A DNA stretch of 64,000 bases, from the NCBI GenBank assembly GCA_024195585.1, contig SWBL01000051.1:62001-126000 (forward strand), read 5' to 3'. Made by a program: the position numbers and the translations under genes. Position 1 is the stretch's first letter, and the number at the start of each line of letters is the position of its first letter. The DNA is from Aureobasidium sp. EXF-3400 (Eukaryota; Ascomycota; Dothideomycetes; Dothideales; Saccotheciaceae). The notes under the pieces were generated by a model. The model had not been told where the DNA came from. It ran no database searches and saw only the letters and a list, made by a program, of their open reading frames with translations. Below, piece after piece: positions 1-10,427 of the stretch.

Positions 1-280
1 AGCTGCCAGTGATGTTTCTCAAGTTCTTTGTCTCCAGCAAGTCTTTCGCAATCTGGGCTGGAGAGATGAAGGTGCGTAGATGCCAGGTCAGTGCCAATTG
101 ATCCTTCCAGAAGGCTTGCTCGGGAAAGAAGCACTCCTCCAGCTGCTCAGTGCTATTCGCGTTCAGAGCAATGTTGAATTGCTCCAGTGCCGTGCGAGCT
201 GCCGAGGTCGCTTCCAAGCTACTCATGGAATCCAGATCTTTCGTGACTGAATGAACATCAGGCAAAGCATATTGAGCCAT
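1..280 (-). CDS. NTF2-like/flavin-containing monooxygenase, N-terminal part (runs off the window)
   Basis: Only the first ~93 codons are present; the gene continues past base 1. The peptide opens MAQYALPDVHSVTKDL and later has FFPEQAFWKDQLALTWHLRT, followed by FISPAQIAKDLLETKNLRNI. The pattern 'F.P.AFW.D.LALTW..RTF' is typical of the NTF2-like N-terminal domain that precedes the FAD/NAD(P)-binding half of a fungal monooxygenase family. The FAD domain itself lies outside the window. The ATG at 278-280 is the first in frame. A short upstream coding exon starting at the ATG at 401-403 is possible, because a donor-like GTAGGT follows it and an acceptor-like AG ends at 339. Function is inferred from family resemblance, probably oxygenation of a small organic substrate; the substrate is unknown. 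Confidence 0.6.
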   Translation of the reverse strand, partial: MAQYALPDVHSVTKDLDSMSSLEATSAARTALEQFNIALNANSTEQLEECFFPEQAFWKDQLALTWHLRTFISPAQIAKDLLETKNLRNITGS

Positions 281-403
281 CAAACTTCTCAGATCAGGCT
301 GAGCATCCTGTGTTGCAGAGTTGTGCTCCTCGGCTATACTTGTGTCAATTTATCGTACCTTCTATTAAGTCATTGGATTATGGAAAGACCTACCATTGTT
401 CAT

Positions 404-1530
404 GCTTGAAGGTAGTGACATGTCAAAGATTATGTTTTGGTAGCTCGTTCAGAGATAATGTGAAGCAGGCGACAAGCATTCTTCCTCGAAGCTCTGGCTG
501 GTCTCTTATATGGATGGCTCATGGCTATCTTCACTAATACTTCCATCATTGGGCGGCAGATGGAGGCGCCAATCGGTTGAATACCACTAGTACCGTAGCG
601 ACAGAAAGATAATCAAAAGGCGTCTCAGACTGAACAAAGTTGGTTTTATCGTCCACACTATACACTATTAATATGGCATGCCACCAGGGTGTTGAGAGCT
701 TGACGGTCTGGTAATTTGAGCTTGCTGGCTAAACAATCAGAAAGACCCAGCTGCTTGGTTCGTCAGAAACAGCTAGTCGCTCCCCCGAGCCATGCAGTCT
801 CTTAGAACGACCACCAGGTCCTCAATGCAGAAAGAGCGAGTGTACGACTTGTTTGCAAGAAAAGTCTGCTGGTCGTTATCCGACACGTCGACGTGAAGGG
901 GATACTCCATGATGGTCGCAAAAGATTCCACGCTTGTTTTCGGGCTCCAATGCTTGACCCCACATGTTCACAAAGAGCAGGAAGAAGTCGACATTTCCCC
1001 TGCATCTGTGGAGCATAGCAACACATGGTCCGAGAGTCCCAGAAGAATCGTAGGTCATGCGCGGCGCTTGTCGTAATATATGAAGCTCGGCCGAGCTGCA
1101 TCTACTAAATCCCTACCGAGCTCGTATCAGAAGTACAAGCCAAGGACACATACAACCAGGATCTCATACCAACCACGCGAGCTTTTCTCAACATGTCCAA
1201 ATTAGTCGCACCTATATTAGACTGAAAGGGATGCACCACAGGCTAGAGCGAGTGTTAGGTTTGACGACCGTGAATTTACACAACCTTCAAAGATGAGCAT
1301 GGTAGATTCCTTGCAACCCACTCCAATGTTCGCTACCCACTCTTGCTCCCAGCCGTATGGATGCTTTGATGGAAAAGCAGGCGATCATCTCGAAATTTGC
1401 AAAGCCAAATAGCCATAGGATCGAGACTTAAGACTGAAGACTCTCATGGCCGTTACCTCTTCATTCATTCATCGAGTAGCTGTATTTCGCACTTTGCCGA
1501 CTCGATTCTTAATCGGGACCAGTACACACT
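404..1530. other. Intergenic, no supported gene
   Basis: About 1.1 kb between two divergently oriented genes. Open frames at 802-1101 (-) and 1397-1720 (+) are short, lack recognisable domains and overlap the start of the next gene or nothing. The stretch should hold both promoters; I see no clear element. Confidence 0.5.
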
Positions 1531-2944
1531 ATGTCTTTGTCGGCTTCTGAGCTCAGGACTCTACTTGCGGAACCGGCTCTTCCAGCACCGAACGGTGTCA
1601 CGGCGGACTTCGAGAACCCTCCAAACAAGAATGGATTGGCCTGGTTTGTTACGACCTTCTGTATGCTTTTTGCAACGCCTCTGGTTCTTGCCCGTGGGTA
1701 CGCCAAACTACGAATCTTGAAAGCTGCCCACATAGAAGAACTTCTGATGCTGTGTGCATATGTATGTGGGATGCTACCTTGTCATTGCACAAGCTATCGA
1801 GTTTGCTAAGCTTCATGATATTCTAGGGAGCCTACTTGGGTACTGCATATGCCGGATATGGTATGATTTATACCCCTGGATACTATGTTCATCAATGGAA
1901 CCTTCGCAACGCAGACCTTGTCCAACCACTCTACCTCATACTTGTCCATGGATGTGCTTATTCGGCCGCACTTGCTTTGGTAAAAACTGCCATCCTGATC
2001 GATTGGTGCAGAATGTTTGTAGTGGGCCGCCGTCGTCAGAGCTATCTGTGGTGGGTTAGTATGGTCATCATCTCAGTTCAATTGAGCTGGGGCATTACCT
2101 GCATCATTTAGCTGAACATGCAGTGTGTTCCTCACGCTGCTATATGAATTTCTACCTCCCGAGCAAATGTTACAATCTGTCTACCGTTATGCTCGTGTCC
2201 GCGAGTGTACAGGTATTCTCAGATTGGAGTATGATCTTGTTGCCTCAGAAGATCATCTGGGGCCTTCAAATGAACTGGCGACAGAGGCTCGGCGTGTCAA
2301 TCATGTTCGGAGTAGGCCTACTGTGAGTATTCCTCTGATAAGTACCATCCTACACGAATCGAGCAAGAAAACTAACAACAAGCAGCGCCTCAATCTCCGC
2401 AACCGTCCGCCTACCGACAACAATCACTTTCTCTCACGAAGATGACAAAATGTACTTTGTCGCGCCACTCCTTTTCTGAGCTTGTGCAGAAATGACGTGT
2501 GGCTTTTTCATTCTTGGTGTGCCTTGCATACCTTGTCTCGTCAAGACTAGCGGACTACGCGGCAAGTGTGGAAGTTTTTTCGGTGTCAGTCTTGGTTCTT
2601 CGAACAATCGATCGGCTGCCCATCGCGAAAGGTATGCCCGAGCACTTTCGAACTTGCCAAAGATCTCCAACAAGCATGATGTATACAGCAATCTCGACAA
2701 GACGCAAATTGATCTACCACTGTATACTCTTGATCGCTCAGAGCTGCCGCGACAAAGTCTGGGAGATGGCGTAAAAGATGGATCCAACTTTGAGGTGCAT
2801 CGGAAGACTGAAACAACAATCATCAGGTCAGATCTTTGCCCTTGTGATCACTCTGGCGATGAGCTCGAAGACAGGGTTTCGCCACAGGATGCCCACAAGG
2901 GTTCTAGCAAAGTGCAGAACTACTCAAGATTGAGTAGTCGCTAG
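1531..2944 (+). pseudogene. SAT4-type rhodopsin-domain integral membrane protein, disrupted
   Basis: Exons read at 1531-1761, 1827-2322 and 2386-2944 with good splice sites (gtatgt...ttctag; gtgagt...aagcag). The translation follows the fungal SAT4/rhodopsin-like seven-helix family: MLCAY|GAYLGTAYAGYGM, LALVKTAILIDWCRMF, LNMQCVPHAAI, SMILLPQKIIWGL, a helix ending in GVGLLASISATVRL, MYFVAPLLF and ACAEMTCGFFILGVPCIP. Three lesions break it. TAG at 2109-2111 lies just before LNMQC. At 2145-2147 a base is missing where the family has a Trp codon before NFYLPSKC, which shifts the frame. TGA at 2477-2479 sits where relatives have Trp between PLLF and ACAEMTCG. Splicing cannot remove all three without deleting conserved residues. 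The polar C-terminal tail runs openly to TAG at 2942. Such proteins sit in fungal membranes and their roles are mostly unknown. Confidence 0.8.
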
Positions 2945-3007
2945 ATTTTTCTCGCTCCAAAATAGATATCAGAATCAAATCATAGTTTGTCATCAGAGGT
3001 AATGACT

Positions 3008-6000
3008 TTAACCAGCCTGTTTCGAACCTTCGCCGCTCCTGTTTTCCTGCTCGGCCCTCTTCTTCTCCGCCTCTTCCTCAGCCAAACACTCCTCACACGG
3101 TCTAGAGATAACCTCTAACCTCTCGCAACATTCAAACCTCTGCACATGTCTACCTCTATTACAGAGCTCCTCGACCAAGACGTGACAAACCATGTCTCCA
3201 TGGTCAACATGATGACACAGCTCACCACATTGATGCCCACACCTAAGCTTCTCACCACAAATCTCCCTGCACCCTCCATTAGGACATTTGTCCCCGAAGT
3301 CTGCTGGTGTGCTGAGTAATGCTGTGTTATGTGGGTGGTTTTCACATTTCACAGGGACACCTGTGTACATATGCCCACTCTCTTCAAGCAAAGAGAATAG
3401 TTTCGTCCATGTGTCTTGGACTGTATGGGCGGATTTAAAGGTTGCAGCATTGCCGATCAAGATGACTGCGTTGCGTGCGCGGGATAGCAGGACGTTGAGA
3501 CGTTCAGGGCTGGAGAGGAAGCCGATGTCGTTATCTGGGTTGCTTCTTACTAAGGAGGCGACTACGATGTCGCTTTCCTGGCCTTGGTAGTTGTCTGTGC
3601 GGTACGTCAGGTTAGTGTGGACTAGCGCGGGTGGTAGGAAATAACTTACCGATGGTAGAGATCTGGATCTTTGGTCTCTGTGGAGAGGCTCCCGAGAAAC
3701 TCTTTATTGTGATAGAGTTCGTGGTTGTTGCCAGTGGCTCGTCGCTGGTGGGAGCTTGAGCAACTGTGGCCCTAGTCTCGAGTTCAGCTGAGGGTAGCTC
3801 AGATATATGCGCTGATGCAGGAGGTTTAGCCACTTCAGTCGTCGAAGATGGAGTACCTTCTACACCTTCAGCAGAAGTACCCTTTACTTCCGAGCTATCC
3901 TCGATCAACCCATTCTTCTCCATATTCTTAATGTCAAAATCACTCAAAACAGTCTCTACCTCTCCTCTCCCAAAAACCTCTTGCAACTTCTTCAACTGCC
4001 CAAGATACGGCGTCAACACCACAATACTGCTAGCATTGTACTTTTGTTGCAACAGATATTTTACAGTCTTGAATGCCATTTCAGCTTCAAAAGTATTTCG
4101 TTTGGATGTTCTGACATTGACGGTTGTTGGGTCGTCATAAGCAGCGTCTTCGGGTTGATCGTGGTTTACAAAAACGACATTGTCAGAAAATCCACGCAAG
4201 TCTGGGCGGTGTTGTGTTTTTGGTGCGTCGATGAGGTCGGGGTAGGTGAGTTGTCTGACCAAATCCGAGATCTCGGGTCTCATGCGATGTTGTTGGGCAA
4301 GGACTTGGTGCGGGTAGCCTTTTAGAACCAGACGCTCGAACATGGAGCGATTGAGATCATAGCCATCGCCTTTTTCGACGCTTAAGTCGTAGTTGACGAA
4401 TGGACGCAATTGTTTGTGGTCCCCGATCATGATGAGTTGTTTGGCAGTCGGATTGAGGGCAGTCACGATGTGGCTCTCTAACACTTGACCGGCTTCTTCG
4501 ACGATGATGATGCCAGGGGCTTCGGAAAGCACTTGCGGGTATTTGGCTGCTCCGGACGTTGTACAGGCAATGATTCTCTTGCTTCTGATGATCTGTTCGG
4601 TCACCTGTCTGTTGGCGTTGCGAGCTTGGCTCAAGAGTTCATCGTGGTGTTCTGCCATTTCCAAGAAAGCTGGAAGTGCCTTTTGGCTGATTGTGGCCCG
4701 CCAGCTGCTTGATAGCTCCTTCCTTTGCTGTAGCGAGAGATTCCATACATCAGTGTACTTTCTCTTTTCTGGAAAGACTCCAGGATCTTTGCCCTCGATC
4801 CATCGCTGCAGTAAGTAGTGCCTACCACCTACTGTGCCATTTTCTGTGATACGCGTAGTGCCATTCGGTTCGAGACTGATCTCAAAAGCCTGGCTATATC
4901 TTGGATCTCCTTTCATCGCCAGTTCGTCTAGATGACCACGGAGTATATCCAGCGATGTAAAGTCACGGTAGAGGTCTTCAAGGCGGTGAGATTCATCCAA
5001 CACCTGACGCTCGAGGTCTTTAACAAATGATCTTGAATCACGACTGGAATAATACGTGCTATCGATCCTCAGGGATGAGAGCAACAAATTGTGGTTAGCA
5101 GGATCCGTTCTTTCCGCTCCACCCAACCTAACAATCTGCGAGTCCTTCACCCCGACTTTTCGAATGTCTTGGGTGAACTGATCTAGAGCCTGATTTGTGT
5201 GGCAGACAACCAGAATCTTCTCATTGGTATGATCATGCAAGACTTTTGCTGCGAGAGCTCCAATGAATGATTTACCAGTGCCGGGTGGGCCCTGTACAAG
5301 ACTCAACCGCTGTTTCAGAGCAGCCACCAATGAAGCCGCTTGTGAAGAGTCCAAAACAACCGACCTGTCCAACTTCATGATATCCTGTAGGTTTGATTCC
5401 GGCCTTTCCTCAAGCTGTTTCACAATCTCCCTGATCTTGGAACCGCTGCTATATGCCTGTGATTCTATAGGCGTGTGTGATTTGTCCCAGAACAGTAGTT
5501 CTTCCTCGAAAGGTATCTCAGTCGTAGTCTGCAACCGACCAAGAACCGGTTCATAGGCATACCCAGCAGTATTGAGCAGTACGAGGTCAAGAGATGCCGC
5601 ATTCATCATAGCAAGCATTGCTTGCGATATCAATTCGCGATGAGGAATCTGGATGCAAATGATTGATCTGGCGAGTAAAGCTTCATCGCGCAGTATCTTG
5701 ACAATAGCCACTGGTTCTGCATCTGCAACTACAAATCCAAGAGCCCCATCTTGCATGAAGTCAAGGTCGTCTTTGATGAAAGCTTTGCGTTGCTCTGGAT
5801 CAAGGTTTTTGAGTTCGGGTAGTGGCTCCGAGCATTCTAGTTTCAACGACCATGGGTGCTGCCCATGCTTTCGAGATGTATCGCGACATGAAACTCCAGT
5901 CAGCTTCACATTGAGCGTTGTGGTACTGCGAGGACCTTCGATTTCTTTCCCAAGAGCGATTTGTACTTGTTCTTTGATTTCTTCAAGCCAATCTTGCCTG

Positions 6001-6836
6001 TAGAGCCGGAACAGATTTGCCAGATATATGTATAGTCTTCTGATGGGATTGGGTTCTTCGAACACTTCTGCGGCGCGCCAGATACGAGGCTTGGTGTCTG
6101 ACACCACTTCCTGCGTAGTAGGGAAGATAACAATATCCTTGAAGTTCTGAAAGTCGTTGTTATGTTGTGGCTGAAAGACATCTCGACCTCTTCGAGAATT
6201 GGCAGTCTGGTGCAATGCATGCACTCGCTGAATCCTTTGGCCAAGGTAACGGGTATGATCATACGACGAGTCTGCCAGTACTCTTTGCACTAAAGGATCC
6301 TTGGCGATCATCAGATCATATGGTCGGACATTGCGTGTATTGGTGAGTAGTTGCAAGAGCAACCACGCAAAGCATTGTATCGACCTCTCATCAACGAGTT
6401 CATACTTGACATGCGAGTGATATGCTTTCCAGAACCTCGACCCTGGCGGATTGACCAGCGCTTGCAAAGTCTGCCTGAGGTAAAACCCATTGCTCGCTGA
6501 CTGAAGAGCTGGATATTGGAGCCAGGACATTATGGGTTGAAGGACTATATCGACATATTCTGGCGTGTCATCGATGTTGAAAGCATCATGAAGACATTTG
6601 AGGCCGCGCTGACTGGCCAGTATTTCCTCAACCACGCCAATCGGGTTATCTTTCTGATTCAAGGTTGCTGATAGAAAGGCTTGAGCATGTTGAGGCGTGG
6701 ACACTGTAGAATTGCCTTGTAATGCCCTTTGGAAGAGTGTCGACCTCGAAGCATGTTTGCGAGCACCGCGGTCTGAAAAGAGGCGACTGAAGATCCTAAT
6801 TATGGTTATAGTAGGTACAGATCGCGTTCGAAACAT
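3008..6836 (-). CDS. NFX1-type zinc finger superfamily 1 RNA helicase (ZNFX1/Hrr1-like)
   Basis: Spliced from 6836-3650 and 3594-3008, with a 55-nt intron (GTAAGT...CACAG), giving about 1257 residues. Walker A QGPPGTGKS lies near residue 515. Motif II appears as IIIVEEAGQV near 779, followed by IGDHKQLRP and the late motifs QQHRMRPEIS, DNYQGQESDIVVASLVRS and ERLNVLLSRARNAVILIG. The C-terminal ~100 residues are Cys/His rich (CENHPHNT, CPNGGCREICGEKLRCGHQC, CHHVDHGD), an NFX1-type zinc finger remnant. This is the fungal ZNFX1 family; S. pombe Hrr1 acts in RNAi-directed heterochromatin, so an RNA-silencing role is inferred. The start is uncertain. The MFRTRS start falls in sequence that looks like an intron (GTAAGA, TACTATAAC, CTTCAG), yet I found no upstream ATG in a compatible frame. 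Confidence 0.85.
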
Positions 6837-7862
6837 CTTACGGTGATCAGGCCATAGAGAGAATGTCTGGGTTTCAAAAGGTATGAGCCCTCAGTCAAGC
6901 AACTGTCTGAAGTTTCGCGTGGAGTCTGAGCTGCAGGTTTGCGGCACAGCTGCTCTAGGCTTCATTGTAACACATGAGTTTGCAAATTTGGAACAGCCAA
7001 AATAGAGACAAAAGTCATCTAGAGTGACCATGGTAGGCTATCCTATCAAATGATGTATGTGCTGGTATTGGAAGGCTGGAAAACGCGTCATTGATTGTTA
7101 TGAAGTCGCACCATCATCGAAGCGGCACAAAGTCGGACAGTCATCGATCGCGACTGCCAGTCTGCCACCTGCCTATGTGCTAAAGTCTGTAACTTTCACT
7201 GTACTACGACTATAGCAAAGAACATCTCTACACTATAAAAAGGCACAGTTGTGTTCAGAATCAGAGGCGTGTCCATCGAGAGCTGATAAGTTGTCATTTC
7301 TCAATGGACATCGTCCTATTCTCTATAGCTTTGCATTTTTATAGCTACACGCAAATCATACTTTAATACACGGAAACAATGCAAATGTTGCGAAATGCTA
7401 GTAACAATACGACAGGAGAATATAGTGATCTGGAAAGCAGCCCAGTTGTTCGTAAGTGGAATAGATTGACATAGAGAGCGACAAACTTTAGCAAGCATGC
7501 CGTGGCAGATTCCCTTATTACATATTATGCTTAACACACAACAACGACGGCAAGAGGACCTTTCGAAAAAAGCACAAGAAACAGTCGCAAAAAGAACCAT
7601 GAACCCTGTTTGCGATGAAGGACAAAAATCGAGAGTTGCAAGAACTCAATGACTTTGACGAAGATGAGATAACACAGACAGGGTGCTCCGTGCAGGATCT
7701 ACTTCCGAAGAAAAAAAGGAATCAAAAAAGAAAAAATATCGAATGTAGTCTGTTCCAAAAAGAAAGTGCATAAAGTGCATGCTCAAGTGACTACTGCCTT
7801 TGATGCAGCTCCAGAAAAGAAAAGAAAACTCCCACAATCGCTGCTCGTTACAATTCATAATC
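6837..7862. other. Intergenic between two minus-strand genes
   Basis: Contains the promoter of the helicase (left side) and the 3' flank of the DSN1 gene (right side, A-rich around 7710-7740). Small frames at 7316-7600 and 7646-7870 (-) have no recognisable features. A TATA-like ctataaaaagg occurs at 7233-7243 on the plus strand, with no gene following it. Confidence 0.5.
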
Positions 7863-9956
7863 TCAACCACGCTTGTTCAACACCCGACTCAATCCTCTCA
7901 ACCTATCGAGCGCATCAACCTGCCCAGACGAGCCATTACTCGTCTTCTCCCGAACACTCTTGTCTCTTTCTTCCAGCTTCTCCGCTCCAACAGCCAACAC
8001 ATGATCTGCCAGTCTTTGCGCTCCAGCTCTGTATTGTTCGAGTTTATGCGCTCCGTCTGCGAGCTTGTCGATTTTGAATTCTAGCGTCGAGGCTATTGTG
8101 CCAACTCGTGCTTTTGTGGTTTCTAACATTGATGTCTGGGCGGATGCAGAGGATTCCGAGGACGTTGAATTGAGAGAGATGCCTGATAGGAGACTTTGAA
8201 GGAGATCGGCTTGTGAGGGATCGAGGAGAGCGGGATTGATGGCTTGTGGTGATATGTCGAGTTGAGCTTGTGATGTTGCTTCGGCGTCTGTGTTCTCTGC
8301 TGAGGGTTTCGGTGGTGCTGTAGAGGATAAGAGGTCATCCCATGCTCGTTTCTCCTCTTGTAACCTTGAGACATTTGTCAGCTTTCTGCCCATAAAGCAA
8401 AAGTCTTGAAAATCGAAAGACATACCTCGCAAGTTCTACCTCTAACTGCTGCAACTTCTCGGCATTTTGTATGTTCCTCGGATTTGGCTTCTTGACCAGC
8501 ACAGTCGGCGTTGTGTCTTCCCTGTCGTACCAGTAACTCAGGTTGTTCCGCGAGCTGAATTCATTCAGCAATTCCTCCTGTATGACTCTCGCTGAAAAGT
8601 ACATGTTAGCACACGATTTCTTTTGGGTCTTGGATCGACATACCCGCATGCATTGCTGCCGTCTCTGCCGCATCCATCTGACCACCAGCACTCTTTTCTG
8701 GCAAAGCGCGATGACCACACCACAAGAGTAATTGTCTCATACGTTTCGGCTCGACCAGATCCTGAGAAATATGTTTGTAGAACTCGTTTGTCTCCACCTG
8801 GCTATGTGGCACGGCTGTATCCACAGAATTCCAGTCAGCTTCTTCAATCTTCGGTTCGCGATCTTCGTCATGCTCAAAATATTCGCCGATTTGGTGTCCT
8901 CGCAAGTCATAATCCGCATGGTTGGAGTCGGATTCTTCAAGTTTCAAAGCTTCGATGTTGAATTCGGAGCCTGCTGCAATGCGCGCGCAAAAACACAATG
9001 TCAGGGGATGAAAACAACCCAAGACTGGAAGATGCGGAAAACAAGAAACACAAGATTGTGCATATACTCGAGCAAGGGAAAAAGAAAATCCACGTACCAC
9101 GTGAGCTGCCCGCTTCGATCAAAGATGAAGCCCTCCGTCCTCTCATTCCTGATGAGCTTCTCCTCGACTTCTCAGCACTCAATTTACGCATCTCCTTATT
9201 GCGACGCAGCACAGGTGTTTCTCCAAATGGTAACGGGATCTTTGCTGGACCGCGTTTTTTGTGTATTGTGAATTCGCCCTGATCCAAGGCAGGACTGCCA
9301 TCTACCGCTGGCGCGACATTTTCCTGATTCACAGACGCAGGAGGTGGTGTCGCAGGGTTCCGTTGCTGTGATTGCGATTCGGTAGCTGGTTTCGAGGTCG
9401 CGGGTTCTTGGCTGTGGACAGGACTATTGCCAGACAAGCGCTTGGAACGTCGTCGCGGGGTGGGTTCAGGACTCGTAGGTAGCGTTTTTCTGGGCTTCTT
9501 CCTCGGGGGTTGCGTAGCTTCTATCGGCGCGTGTTCGTCTGTCGGCGGCGGAGGTTGCTGTACGGACTGTGCCTCGGGGGCAGGCGCAGAAGCTCCAGCT
9601 ATGGTTACCGGCTCGGGTGCTACATCTGGTGCCTTTGCTTTGGCCTTTCTGGGACGGCGTGCGAAGACAAAATCATCATCACCTTCATCATAGGCTAGTC
9701 GCGAGCGCATCAGCATTTGCGCGTCGGTCTTTCGAGCCATTCCAAACTCACACTTCTTGGCCTTCTTCACCGTGTTTTGCGACGCGTTCTTGGAGGTTGT
9801 GGTAGTATTTGTCGCCTTCGACTTCTTGTTTGGCGGGGCATCCTCGTCCGGGTGGTCGTTGTGGTGCCTCAGACTTTTTCTCTTAATTCCGTTTGTTTGT
9901 GCGCCGGTCATGCTAAGGTTGTGTAGAGGGGTGCGCGTGACAATGGCGGCCGTCAT
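7863..9956 (-). CDS. DSN1: Kinetochore MIND/MIS12 complex subunit Dsn1 (Mis13)
   Basis: Four exons, 9956-9098, 8973-8644, 8591-8426 and 8364-7863, give about 618 residues. The N-terminal ~260 residues are basic and Pro/Lys/Arg rich. Then comes the family signature EKSRRSSSGMRGRRASSLIE, and after the first intron VPHSQVETNEFYKHI, EPKRMRQLLLWC and a predicted helical region (RVIQEELLNEFSS, NAEKLQQLEVELARLQEEKRAWDDLL) typical of Mis13/DSN1. DSN1 links the Mis12 head to the KNL1 and Ndc80 arms of the outer kinetochore; the RRSS block resembles an Aurora B target motif. Exon 2 has a second in-frame acceptor: GATACAG just before base 8814 would skip 53 acidic residues and join SSR directly to AVPHSQVE. 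Both forms keep frame, so the N-terminal border of exon 2 is the least certain part. Confidence 0.88.
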
Positions 9957-10427
9957 TGAGAGCTTGTCGTGATTCGGGTATGGGTCAAGTGGCGCGGATG
10001 CGCATCGCCTGTCGTTCTATGACGGTCGAGAATAGATAGTCGGGTTGAGAATGGCAGCGATTGATTAAGGTATGCGCGTTGCTGGGAATGTGGATGATGG
10101 TCGTCGTTGCTTCTTGTGCTGTGTATTGATCGAGGAAGCCCCAGCGACCCGACCCGGCTCCAAATGTAAACACACCAAACTTGCCCCGACACGCCAAGAC
10201 AAGCCTCACTTGTCCCTCTCGAGCTTTGACCATCTACCTATCTATATCACGTGCATGCCTCTTTTATCACCACCTGTCAAATCATTTCCAGAGGGTGATT
10301 GTAATAATGTCAGTAATTCACTGAGTTAATGGTCTAGGTATACGCCAGCCGCTTCCACACCAAACGTGCACCAATGCGTTTCTGCGTCTCTATGCGCAAA
10401 CATGAGCAACCATCTCGTCTACTGCCT
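9957..10427. other. DSN1 promoter and 3' flank of PSD2
   Basis: A 471-base gap between tandem minus-strand genes. It must hold the DSN1 promoter and the PSD2 3'UTR. Minus-strand frames such as 9953-10192 are uninformative, and I see no distinct motif. Confidence 0.5.

Noticed and set aside
802..1101. 99-codon minus-strand frame near the left end
   Set aside because: No domain and no signal; codons unlike neighbouring genes.
2058..2122. Intron (GTATGG...CATGCAG) that could hide the TAG in the SAT4-family gene
   Set aside because: Its removal puts the next exon in the wrong frame and deletes the conserved LNMQC segment upstream of VPHAAI.
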